Assembly (NCBI GenBank): GCA_963931925.1
Contig: OZ007569.1
Location: 9,727,163 to 9,791,162, forward strand
Source: Onchidella celtica
Taxonomy: Eukaryota > Mollusca > Gastropoda > Systellommatophora > Onchidiidae
Direction of reading: 5' to 3'
Length of the DNA: 64,000 bases
In this document: one piece after another, positions 1 through 12,000 of the stretch
Layout of the letters: the number at the start of each line of letters is the position of its first letter
Position numbering within the stretch: position 1 is the stretch's first letter
Position numbers and translations under genes: made by a program
Notes under the pieces: generated by a model
Databases searched by the model: none
What the model saw: the letters and a program-made list of their open reading frames with translations, nothing else
What the model was told of the DNA's origin: nothing

Positions 1-49
1 CCGAGACAGCCTGTTTGATTTTCTCACAAAGTACCAAGGAAGAAGCAAC

Positions 50-1415
50 ATGAAGATTGATAGTATCATTGCTGACCTCTCTGACCCTAACATCATGAAG
101 TTACTGGCAGCTGCCACTGTTTTAAATATCAACATACCTGACCCATACTGGCGGCTTGTCAACAGCAGCCTTCCATTCAGCGACTTCTCCTTCAAAGTAC
201 AGCCTATGTATGAATGTTTTCAGAGGTGGCAGACAGAGCCTGAAGAACTTCTGGATCCGTCTTCTGTTGGGATTTTTCCTGAACACAGGTTGTCTTCTTT
301 ACATAGTCCTGTTTTTGAGTCTATGGCAAATTTTGATATCTCCACTGTTGTCAAATTTCTTATGAATAACATCTTAGTTGTGACACAACTGCAGCTGTCG
401 GAGATCTTGCCAGGTGGTACTTATTATGAATTAGGCGAAGAAGAGGAAAGTATTTTGAAGCATTGCCCTGTCACCAATCTTCTTGGTGAACATGCTTTTG
501 GTGATTTTGACTTTGACACCATGAAATGGAGGCATTGCTCAATTCACCATCATTCAAGCGTTCAGGTGGCTCAACGATCAAAGTTAAGGAGACAAAATCA
601 TGAAATCTGCTAGGATGCAAGCCAGGTCTCTAAGACGTAAACACCAAGAGCAGGAGAAAATTGTCACGAAGAAAGTGCAAGAAGAGCTGCTCCAGAATGA
701 GAGAGAAAGGAAGGAGGGGGAATTCAAGGCTGCTGAGGCTAAGCAAGAAATTGTCGCCAGAGTACATGCACACGGAGGACCCTGCCTTTCAAGCCAAGAC
801 ATCATAAAACTTAAAGACAGGCTTGGCCCCGGCAAAAAATTTGTTGATGCCTTCAAAGATGAGATAAGATTTATAAAAAGTGTAGATCTAGTAGGCAAAA
901 GTGTGATGAACTCAGAATTGAAGCAACTCCAGATTTGTTAGAGCTTTCATTAAAGCGATTCCTATCGCCAAATGTGGAGCATGCACCATCGACAGACGCC
1001 ACAAACAAAAAGGAGAAACGTGAATGCAGATAACACTTCAAATAGTTCAAGTGAGGAGTTAAGTGACCAGGACTCTGAGCAAGGGAACAGTGGAGAATTT
1101 TTATTTGAGAGACAGGGTCAGTGACTGGCTGTATTTTAGGACAATTGTTTTTATGTTGGGCAAGTGATGGGGTTTATTTCACCGGAAAAAGCGGTTGTGA
1201 AGTCTCTAGAACAAACAAAAGGAATGAGTGACTTTTTCCGTTGGCCATGGAAAAGGTTTTCTGTAGGTTTTCAGCAAACTTGTGTTTCGGTGGGACATGG
1301 ATGTAAATCCTGTTTCAAATGATGGCCGCATCTGGTGTGTAAGTAGAGACACTTTAATTGAGAAGGCATACCATCAGATCAAAGCTGCTGGTGCTCTGGA
1401 TTTATAGAATGCTCC
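50..1415 (+). pseudogene. decayed transposon-associated ORF, family not named
   Basis: An open frame at 50-613 continues in another frame at 600-941, and recognisable protein continues in broken frames to about 1415. The first part has the block 'NLLGEHAFGDFDFD' followed by a His/Arg-rich stretch. The second is a Lys/Glu-rich coiled region with 'HGGPC' and 'KKFVDAFKDEIRF'. The last part, near 1230-1360, reads like a small terminal domain with an F-R-W-P signature and a 'DVNP...GRIWCV' block. I recall similar uncharacterised proteins as multi-copy, transposon-associated ORFs in cnidarians and molluscs, but cannot name the family. Frame changes and stops show it is dead. It may belong with the hAT-like remnant just downstream. 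Confidence 0.45.
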
Positions 1416-2217
1416 AATTACTACACAAGTGAGTCATGTAGTGTATTTATATTGTTCTTGTATAATGTGTACATTGTTCTCGTGTTGATATTCATTGTGT
1501 CGTGTATGTTCACGTTTCACTTCTTATCAATCATGTTTTACACTTTTGCATAGCCACTTTGTCTTTTCTCTCTCTCTCTCTCTTATTTTGGTCTTTTCTG
1601 TGGTTTTCATCCTTGTTTAGGAACCCTCATTTCATAATGTTGAGTAAAATAACTGCATGCAATGACGAATTTTTGTTTTTTTTGAATTTTTTAAAAATAT
1701 ATTTCTTTGGTAATTATGCCATTTAGATTGCTTTGTAGCTAAGATCAACATATCTTCTTTAAAATGGTGCCAGAATCACCTCTCTGGACCCGCTGGTTGA
1801 TTTTTAACTCGTTTTTAAAAAATGTCACTAAATTACAATTTTTGATTATCTCCCTTTGCTGCAATTTAACACGAGTGCCTTCTTTGATCTAATGTATCAC
1901 CAAGACTATTCACTTCAGGTCCTTTAAAAAAAATTGGGTACACTCTATGTAACTTTTTGAACCTGCTGTTTGATTATCTGAGCCAGGGCCCTAATAATTA
2001 TTGATTTATGGCAGCTCAAAAATGGCACTTTGTGCTGGTTGCCGACAGTGTAAAATTTTCACTCACTTCAAATGGGCATAACTTCCTTAATTTTGGACCT
2101 AGATACTTAATTTTGGTATCATTGTAACAAGAAACAAAAGCTCTGTTAAATAGAACTCACTCTAGTGACTTTCAGCCACTTTAAAAAAAAATGGTTTGGA
2201 GTACCTAGATATGGACA

Positions 2218-2695
2218 GTGAGCAACAGGGTGGTCCTACTTGATGGCTTCAATCAGGCATATGATTGGGTTGCTGCCAAACTGGACAAATACTTGGCCGC
2301 AGGTGGCCAGCCAGGAGTAAAATTCTTGGAACATGTACAGTTTTTTCACCCTTCAGAAATCATGTTGCTGCCACCAGCCAGAGATCTGACAGGTGTTCCA
2401 GAACTGCAACATGTGCCAGATACAGAGATTTTGCAGTACACCAAGTATCTTGGACCCAGTAAGTTGAGAAATTCTCCGTCTTCGGCACTTGACATTGAGC
2501 ATTTTTGGAATTCCTGCCAGGACACAGTTCCAGCTCTAACAAGACATGCTAGGAGACACATGTTTGCAAACATCACTCGGCAGATGCAGAGAGGAGCTTC
2601 TCCCTCTACAATCTGATCTTGTCTGAGAGGAGGAGTTTAGCTGAAGACACCCTTCGATGTCTGACATTTTTGTATTACAACAACTTCTCTAGTGG
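2218..2695 (+). pseudogene. hAT-like transposase C-terminal remnant
   Basis: The frame at 2218-2616 ends in a segment containing 'FWNSCQDTVPALTRHARR', which resembles the hAT dimerisation region where a W/F-rich strand precedes a 'P.L...AR' helix. After a frame change near 2580 the sequence reads 'ADAERSFSLYNLI', then 'SERRSLAEDTLRCL' to about 2695, the expected continuation of a hAT-type C-terminus ('SERxFS' followed by an R-R-S-L helix). The match is to a motif pattern I recall, not a computed alignment. At least one frameshift is needed, so this is a relic. No terminal repeats were found. Confidence 0.45.
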
Positions 2696-2816
2696 TGATT
2701 TAAAAAAAAATTAGATCTAGATGTACATGTATATTCATGTACAAAGAAAAAGATTTTTTTGTGTAAGTTTAAGTTTTTAACCAAAAATGACTGTTTCATC
2801 ATGCAATTTGTAACAA

Positions 2817-4390
2817 TTGGAAATGGACCAATCATGTTTTATGTATTTTAACTTTAAAACAGGGGGAGAAGTGTTTGGCAATGCAGAGGCTCAGAGAGGG
2901 AAGCTAGTGAACACATTGTTGTGCATCATGGTGAAGTGTCTTTTCACCAAGGAAACGTTCTTGGCAAAACTCATGCACTTAGCGCTGACTTTGCCTACCG
3001 GAGAACTTCAAATGTGATTCTTACATTAGAAAACTGGTGCAACTGTGATAGGTCTTATTACAGATAACAACCGGGTGAATCAGCCCTGTTTCACTAAGTT
3101 CACAGCTCCATGTCAGGATACCTCCCGGATTGTCAACTCACCAGGAACAGGCAGCACTCCATCGTTCCTGATCTATGACCCAGTTCATCTCATCAAAAAT
3201 ATCAGGAGCAAACTGGATGACAGAAAAGTTGAAGACCCTGGCTTTTTGTCATGACAATGAGATAAAGTTTGCCTGCTGGGAGATATACAGGAATTACAAA
3301 AACATGAGGCCTCTGCGATGGTTAAGATGTCGAAGTTGACAGAAGCAACAGTGAACCTGTCGAACCTAGAGAAACAAAAGGTCAGCCTTGTTCTAAACAT
3401 TTTCTGTGACCAAACTGTGACAGCACTCAGAATGTCACAACACATATCTCCATCGTGGGAGTCAATAGCATCTTTCATTGCACTCGTTGTACAATTGTGG
3501 AAATTGCTTAACTGCAAGAGCAGATTCCAGGCCAAACGATTCAAGACCCGGACAGAGGAATAATAGATGGACTGCAAGGTGAAAATAAAGGGTATGATCT
3601 TCTCCTTCACCGGGCTGCAAGTAAGGTCCTTTCAAAACCAGGAAAAGCAGCAAAAGTCAATACATTGACCAAAGACACAGCCAACTCACTCTCATGGACA
3701 TGCCATGCCCTTGCAGACCTGTCAAAGTAAACACTGGAAACTGATGCTCCATTCAGGCACAGCTATGTTTGTTTGGGATAATACCAGCAAGACGACACAG
3801 AGTGTCATTTCGGGCACTTTAGGATGTCAACTGGTGGAAATTTCTTCCTCACAACACAAGAGGTGTTTGCTACACACAACATCGACAAAGCAAGGTTCAT
3901 GCTACATACAGTGTTGTGAAAACCATAACATTGATGTCAATGCCTCTCAGCATCAGTGTGAGCATTGTGCGGAGCCCCTGACTGACTGTGAGGACATTCT
4001 CGTAGATGACGTGTTAGACCTAAAGTATCCAGTTAGCCATGATGAGAGACTCAGTTTACTCTACATCGGTGGATATATATTGCATTCAAGCATGAAGAAG
4101 TTAGAGGAGAGGCCAGTCAGTTCAGTGAAAATGTCAGAACATACCTTGAAGGTCCCAACAGAGGTGGACTTCAGTATCCTTCTGCATCATTTTTTGACTT
4201 TGGCTGTGGCAAAAAAGAATCGTTGTAAATTCCCAGGGTGCAAGGGTTACTCAAGAGTGAAATGTGAGAAGTGTGATGTTCATTTTTTGCTTGATTCAGA
4301 AGTCAAACTGCTTCAAGAAATTTCATCAACCTTAGTAATTATTATTTGTATGCCATTTCCTGAGCCCTATTTGCTGTTTGAGAGATAAAA
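2817..4390 (+). pseudogene. P-element/THAP9-like transposase fossil
   Basis: Four consecutive plus-strand frames (2817-3017, 3045-3254, 3318-3563, 3705-4388) follow the order of a P-element-type transposase. They give 'LITDNNRVNQPCF', then 'YDPVHLIKNIRS' (family pattern TDNNRVN ... DPVHLLKNIRNNW), then 'LEKQKVSLVLNIF' and 'FIALVVQLWKLLN', then a C-terminal 'LLYIGGYILHSSMKK'. The last 60 residues hold a Cys-rich zinc-ribbon-like tail (C-x4-C, then C-x2-C near 4230-4275), after which the frame shifts. No THAP domain is visible upstream. Several frameshifts make it a nonfunctional plain DNA transposon remnant. The family assignment rests on the DNNRVN/DPVHLIKNIR pair and is fairly secure. Confidence 0.65.
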
Positions 4391-5008
4391 CTAATAAATG
4401 TCTTTATCAAACTACATGTATAGCCGTGTTGCTTTTTTTTGACATACTTCTTCTCTGTGGGCATCATGGCAAGAAGAATGCCACATTTTAATCTTATCTG
4501 CATGATGTTGCCATGTGGCATCATTCCTACAAAGTCAAAATTATACACAATAACACATATGAACAAAATTATCTAATACACATTGATTGTTAACCTATTT
4601 CCATAGAAGAAACAGAATCCAATGATTTTTGTTCACTATCAAATTAAAGAGTGCAATATAGGGATAAACAATATTTTTAGAGATGAGTAATTCTTGAACT
4701 CCTTTTTATTTTGTGAAATTTCAATAGATAGTGGTGGAAAGAAAACTCCGATATTCTGGGGATTCAAAAAAGTGTAAACCTGCATTTATTGTGCCAGGTG
4801 AGGCTTTCAGCTTGTTCAAAACACTTCCAGCAGTCTTACAAATTTTTCATTTGCCCACCAGTAAAACAATCTTTCTCAGTTATGAATAGCAGCCTATTAA
4901 AGTACACATGTACATACCAGATGTCATCCACTTACCACAAGGACTTTGCGAAAAGTTCAGAAAAGTTCTTAAAGGCTAGAGTGATATGCCTGCTCATTAA
5001 AAGTTGAA

Positions 5009-5239
5009 ATGCTTCTCCAGACTGAAACTTTTGTTTCAATTTTCATTACCAGGCACATACAAGAAGAAAAGAAGTGTGGATTCCCTTTATGCCAAGTAAT
5101 AGTTGAAGATGCTGCAGGGAAAGGCTGGGCTGCTTCCTATGCCTTTGTGAGGAAAGAGACTGCAGAGACAGTGGAAAGGATGCTACAGATATTCAAGTCC
5201 TTTGCGGAGGATGTGGGACAAGCAGATATGTACATGTAA
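5009..5239 (+). pseudogene. possible MULE-like transposase fragment
   Basis: A short frame contains 'GFPLCQVIVEDAAGKGWAAS' followed by 'YAFVRKETAETVERMLQIF'. This resembles the MULE/FAR1-type transposase core, in which a strand-rich segment precedes 'xFVRxETxExxxxxLxxF'. Only about 60 residues are recognisable and nothing confirms it on either side. It may be part of the same jumble of dead elements that precedes the end of POLR1C. Confidence 0.3.
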
Positions 5240-5782
5240 AAATGTTCGACAACTTCCTTTTGTGAACCTCAACTTCGAGCAGTAATGTATGGGTACGAGT
5301 ACTTGTATGTTGTCTGTGTGTTCGGATATAAATATCCCTCATATGTCACTGTAAGAGAGTATTTCACATCTTACCAACAAAAACAAGATCCGTAAGTCCA
5401 CATCTCATATTTCCTACGTAATTCTTTGTATTATCAATAACTACGAAATATGGCATTAAAATTATGGTTGTGTTTGATAGTGCATTCTGTCACAGATATT
5501 TGTCATGCGTCACTGTAAAAAAAAAAAAATTACCCGTTTAGAAGGAGAAGACGTGATCTATGCCACGTTCCAGCTGTTCTCCCGAGTTAACTCATATCTC
5601 CCTATGAAAACCATAGTATCTATGATAATTATGAAATAGGATGTTTAAAATAGGCAGAGGATGCTCGGACCTCGGGGGACTTTTGATATGTTTAATAGGG
5701 GACTAACCTTGCTTGCATCTGTAGTCAAACATTATGTTGCAACTTTGTCTAGATTATCATGTATCTTTTTAGTAGATTTACT

Positions 5783-6071
5783 AGCCTGCCTCTTGCCCTG
5801 TGGAAGTCAGACAAACCCATCCGAGATCCTTGTTCACAAGGATAATTTTTTGCACACACATTCAGATACTCTTTATCACACAGACAGATACTCTCTGGCA
5901 AACTTTCTATGACATCCAAGACTAACAATTCTGTCACAGATAAAAAAGCCTGCCTCTTGCCCTGTGGAAGTCAGACAAACCCATCCGAGATCCTTGTTCA
6001 CAAAGATAATTTTTTGCACACACATTCAGATACTCTTTATCACACAGACAGATACTCTCTGGCAAACTTTC
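5783..6071. repeat. tandem duplication in the POLR1C 3'UTR
   Basis: The 125-bp block 5783-5907 recurs at 5947-6071 (offset 164 bp) with almost no differences, so the duplication is recent. The second block ends two bases from the POLR1C stop codon (6076-6074), so the duplicated DNA is the proximal 3'UTR of the minus-strand gene. On the minus strand an ATTAAA-type polyadenylation signal is possible near 5691-5696. Confidence 0.85.
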
Positions 6072-6073
6072 AG

Positions 6074-9000
6074 CTATGATTTTTTGCCTTTCTTCTGTTT
6101 GCTTTTATCCGTTACTCCATCTTCCAGTTCTTGCAAAAACTTTTGGCATTTTCCCATCAGAACTTTGATGGCCTCAGAGACTAACACATCAGGAGGGAGA
6201 ATTCCTGTTGACTCTACAGAAACTGCAAAAAAAAAAAAACAATTCAAAAAGTGACATTATAAATTTAATAAGCAAAAAGCAACTTCTCTAAAATAAATTC
6301 CTTGAACAGAATTAACTTGAAAACCAAACCCAAACTACTTCAGTTGACAGCCAGATCAGCATAATGTTCTAGGCTTTTCTTTTATGTGACAAAAAAAAAG
6401 CAAATTAGAGAAAGACGTGACACAAAAAAAAAAGAGAAATGAAGACTGAATTACTCCTCTATTTTCCCTTTGCTCTCCCCCACATTATGACACTGAAGGC
6501 AAACATTTGACAGTCCTTTGCACAATCTGCTTGAATAATTTTTTTTTCCCTCTCTCTAAACTGGATTTTCAAGGGTGACCGATTCAAAATCTGTAAAATG
6601 TAAGGTTTAGTTTAACCCTGCGCTACCATAGAGATGCCAACCTACAAAAACAAAAGTCAGACTCAAGTCAAAATAAAAATCTGAATCTCGTATAAAAAAA
6701 ATTTGAATCAGTGCGAACAATGACAAAAATTAAAATTACTTCAGTGAGGGCAAACATTTTAACAATCACACTTCCGCATCATCTGCTTGGGTAAATACAT
6801 CATTCTTTTCTCACTAGATTGAACTTCATGGGTGGTAGATTAAAAATGTGTAAAATGTAATGGTTAGTATAAACCCACGGTACACATCGGCTGGTAAAGA
6901 AAAAATCCAATCATTCTGATCTGCTATGAACATGTTTTCTCTGAAAAATGAACTTCAGGAGAAGCTGTATTAATCAGCAAACATATGATCAAGCTGTAAA
7001 ATTAGAAAATTTAATCAGATGGCAGAAAATCTGGTTACTTATGTATACAAAAACTGCTAAACAAATCCTCTCTTACCCAATGGGTGTCAGGTGTATAAGC
7101 TTTGGGGGATGGAAAGATTTCGCAGAATTACATGTCAAACATCACTACTGACAACACATTATGCTGCTGTCTACACAAATAAAAACTCTTACTTACAAAT
7201 AAAATTATCTCTGACACGTTGAAGGGAGACGCCATCTTTCAGATCGCCATGGCGAAAAACATTTCTACTGCATGTATCTAGACGGGAATTCACAACTTTT
7301 GCTATCTTTGAGCCTGAAAAAAAAAAAAAAAGGACAAATGCAGGGATTACAAAAGGAAAAGAAAACATAAAAACGAATAGACTTCCCTCAGAAAATATGA
7401 AATTCAATCTCAGGAACTAATTGACTTATTTATCACTCTTTTCAATGCTAAATTGCAAATTTATGGATGAAATAAGTCTTTAAATGTGACAAAAAATGAT
7501 GTCATTAATAAAGCATTTCTATCTTTCTCCTATTCAAAACCAAATTTAAGCATGAGACCGAACTCACCATTAGAGGACTCGACCAACTCAATGACACCTG
7601 GCGAAAAACATTTCTGTAATCTTTCTGCTTGTTCACCATGAAACTCTCTCAACAAACAAATCTCAGGCAGTAATCTGTAGGATGCTGTAGCTGTGGATCA
7701 AAATATGAGATATACCTAAAGTTAATTCTCAATTGGTCAGACACGTGGAAGTAATAGCACTTAGCTACCCTGACTGGGGCACCTGGATACATTTGAGTCT
7801 GAGTTTGGATTTAACAGCACATTGGCATGATAATGGCCACTTTGCACCTTTGTGGTTTTTTTGCTTACTTTGGGTTAGATTTCAGCCCTCAGATTCCTAT
7901 AAATAAGATCAAATAAAATGAAGTTCAGAATCTTCCTGGAAAAGGCCCATGCTGTAAAGTATGTCTATATGAACATACATATGATAAAAATTTCTTAACT
8001 TCTAGATTTCGGCCTCCTTCAGAAATGACAAGATGCCTGTGTACATAGAAGAAGGTCTGTAATATAATTTCATTCACTATTTACATAAATTGCTTTTTAA
8101 TGGGACCATCATCCAGATGAATCTGTCATTGCTCTCATAACTAAGCTGATATCCTATTCTGCATTAGCAGTTGAGAAATGGGTTTTTTGTCTTGCTTGAG
8201 TAACATTTTTAATCCCATTTGGGAAATTTGCCTTAGTGTCATTGCAGTCCAGTTACAACTGGAGCAGACACTTCGTCGCCACAGTGCAATGCCGGTTGGC
8301 TTGCTTTTTTTTTTTTTTTTTTGCCTCATGTGAACCATCTAATAGCTTATATTCGGGTGCCCTTTCTGCTGAATCTTTTCAGAATTTTCAGTACAATTAT
8401 ATATGATACGGCCGGCATCACCGAAGTGACACCAGCAAAATACAAATAACAAAAAGCATATATTCACTAGTTAATTGAGTGATATCTAGAGCGACAAACT
8501 GTTCTCATCAAAAAATTAAATTATCAAATCAAGATTAAATTACAAGCAGATTATGGGTAGCATATAATTCTTTCTTTATATTATCAGATCCCATGAGAAA
8601 TATTAACCAACAGCATGACTTGTGATTAACAGTATCATTGGCATAAGAATGGAACTGGAACAAGGAATGACAATGGAGAAAGGCTTGTGGATTTTTGTGC
8701 CTTGAACAACTTAGTCATCGGAGGGACCCTTTTCACACACAGAGAAATTCACAAACTCACATGGAATTCTCCAAATGGAAGAGACAAGAACCAAATAGAC
8801 CATTTGATGATCAACGGTATGTGGAGACGATCCCTTCTAGATGTGAAAGTGAAAAGAGGAGCTGACGTAGCCAGCGACCACCATCTAGTGGCAGCACTTA
8901 TCAAAATTAAACTGAACAAGACCGGAATCAAGACATCAAAGCAAAGACACCTTAATATTCAGAAACTGAGAGATGCAAGTGTTAGAAATGCCTTCAACAT

Positions 9001-12000
9001 ACAAGTCAAGAACCGATTCCAGGCTCTACGAGAGTCTGATAAGAACAACCCTAAAGAAAGAGGAATCGATCCAGAGTGGAAAAGAGTAACTACAGTGTAC
9101 ACAGAGAGCAGTGTAGCCTGCCTTGGATTTAATGAGAAAGGGAAAAGCAAGGAGTGGATCCAACAAAGAACATGGGATGTGATCGAGGAGAGGAAAGTCA
9201 TGAAAAAGAAACTCCTACAAGTGAAATCGGAAAGGCTGAAAGAGAGGTACCAACATAGCTACACAGAGTTAAATAAGAAAGTGAAGAGACTAGTAAAGAA
9301 AGATAAACGAGAAGCCATGGAACAGCTAGCGGCAGATGCGGAGGAGGCAGCAGCAAGAGGAGAACAGGGTAAGCTCCACAAGATCACTAAGCGCATTTGT
9401 GGCAAGTACGGTGGAAGACCAAGTGTTCCAATCAAAGACAAGAATGGGAAACTACTGACTACAGAACAAGAACAGGATACACGCTGGACAGAGCACTTTC
9501 AGGAATTACTAAACCGGCCACCACCTGAAGATAGAATAATAATACAAGATGCTGCTGAAGACCTTGACATCAACATAGATCCACCAAAGAAAGAAGAGAT
9601 AGTGGCAGCAATAAAGAGCCTAAAAAACAGCAAAGCCCCAGGAAAAGACAACTTGACTGCAGAACTGTTCAAAGCAGATCCGGATCAGTCAGCCACCATC
9701 CTTAAGCCATTGTTCACAGCTATCTGGGAAGCAGAAGCAGTACCAAAGAGCTGGAATGAAGGCAGAATAGTGAAAATACCCAAGAAAGGAGCACTCAGCG
9801 ATTGCAACAACTGGCGTGGTATCACTCTCCTTTCTATACCCAGCAAAATCCTTGCCAAGATCATTGTGCAACGTATGTCAGATGCTGTGGACAAGACACT
9901 GAGAAAGGAACAGGCCGGATTCCGAAAGGGGAAAGGATGCATTGACCAGATCTTCACACTCCGAAACATCATAGAACAGTGTTCAGAATGGCAAAGGCAG
10001 CTCTATGTGAACTTCGTTGACTTCGAAAAGGCCTTCGACAGCATCCACAGAGAGAGTATATGGCGCATTCTTCGGCACTATGGGATTCCCAGCAAGCTTG
10101 TTGAACTCATCAAAAGCTTTTACAAGAACTTCAGTTGCAGTGTCGGAAACAGTGATGCATCCTTTGAAGTGAAAACTGGTGTACGGCAAGGATGTGTGAT
10201 GTCAACAATTTTGTTTAACCTCGTAATCGACTGGATTATGCGGAAAACTACAGAGGATGCACCAAGAGGCATCAGATGGACACTCTTCGACAACCTAGAG
10301 GATTTGGACTTTGCGGATGACCTTGCGCTATTGTCACATAGTCACCAACACATGCAAGATAAGACGCAGAGACTACATAATTTTGGATGCAAAGTAGGCC
10401 TTCGGATTAGCCAGAAGAAGACAGAGATTATGACCCTAAATGTAGACACTCCAGCACCAGTGCAAGTAGATGACAAGAACCTCACCACGACGGACAAATT
10501 TAAATACCTTGGTAGCATTATCAGACCAGAGGGTGGCACAAAGGAGGACATCCAAAGTAGGCTGGGAAATGCAAGGGCTGTCTTTCAAAGTATGAGCAAC
10601 ATCTGGAAATCGACACAATACGGCATCAACACCAAGATCAGACTGTACCAAAGCTGTGTCCTATCCACACTCCTGTATGGATCAGAGTGTTGGCGAATGA
10701 CAGAAGGTGACCTCGCCAAGTTGTCTTCCTTCCACATCACATGTCTTCGTAGGATTCTCAGCATCTTTTGGCCAAACAAGATTTCTAATCAGGAACTACT
10801 AAGGCGATGCAAGCAAGAAGAAATAGCCAACATCATCACGAAGAGACGATGGAGATGGCTTGGACACGTGCTGCGAAAGGAAGCAAATTCTATAACCAAA
10901 ACAGCACTTCAGTGGACACCGGAGGGACGGCGCAAGCGAGGCAGACCCAAGGCAACCTGGCGGAGAACAATCGAGGCAGAGATGAAATCCTTCAATCACT
11001 CTTAGGGAACTCTCGCAAAGATGGCCCAGGACAGACAGGGCTGGAGATCCTTTGTTGCTGCCCTAAGCACCAGTGGGTGCAACAGGAAATAGTAGTAGTA
11101 GTAATTGGCATAAGAAGCAAGTCTGGTATCCAAAATGTCTTTAAATCACAATGAATTAAAAAAGTTGTGGGTCATTCATTTCTAGGTCATTGCAAGCTTC
11201 ACTTCTTTGCTAAACCCGAGATGTCTTAATTATCATACCAAAAGTGCCCATCCCCAACAGTTGTGACTGATATACTTTCCACTTACCCACAGGTGAAAAC
11301 TTTGCATGATCTTTTCCTATTCCCTTCACACAGTATAAATCCAGATCTAATTCCTAAGGAAACAATCACAAACAAATTTCTCAAACATATTTTACAAGTA
11401 CATTTGCAAACAGACAGTGTATAAAAAAACTTCAAAATGCATTATTGATCATAATGCAGACTCATGGAAAAAACATAGAAGACTTTAAGTATGTTATGGT
11501 TGGACAAGACATTAAAAAGACAGCAAGGGTTCTCAAACTAATGAGTCATTATTAATTAAAATAATGACCATACATTTTTTAATAGGGTATGATAACATGT
11601 ATTGATGTTCACTTCACTCTTGAACCAGCAGGACAATTTGTTCTTCATTCACATGTATTGCTCCTGAAACATATTTCAACAGTCAACATTATATAAGCCA
11701 CCGCAAGATTATTAAATCTAACTCAAACATGTTGTGTACTCTTTGAAAACTGTATTCTATTACCCATCAAAGAAGTAAAAGATAAACTTACGTGTCCAGG
11801 TCTCATGGTAGTGATCAAAATATCTTCATGGACAGGTCTAATACTTTTTCCTTTCTGGAATAAACAGTGAACATTGTATCAAAAAAACAGTAGCATTATG
11901 TCCCACCAACTGAAGATTAACACTTTCCTGTATATCATATCTGTTGTGCATTAGTATTGAGATAACGGTATGTCTTTGCTACATACAACTGTTCCTTCTT

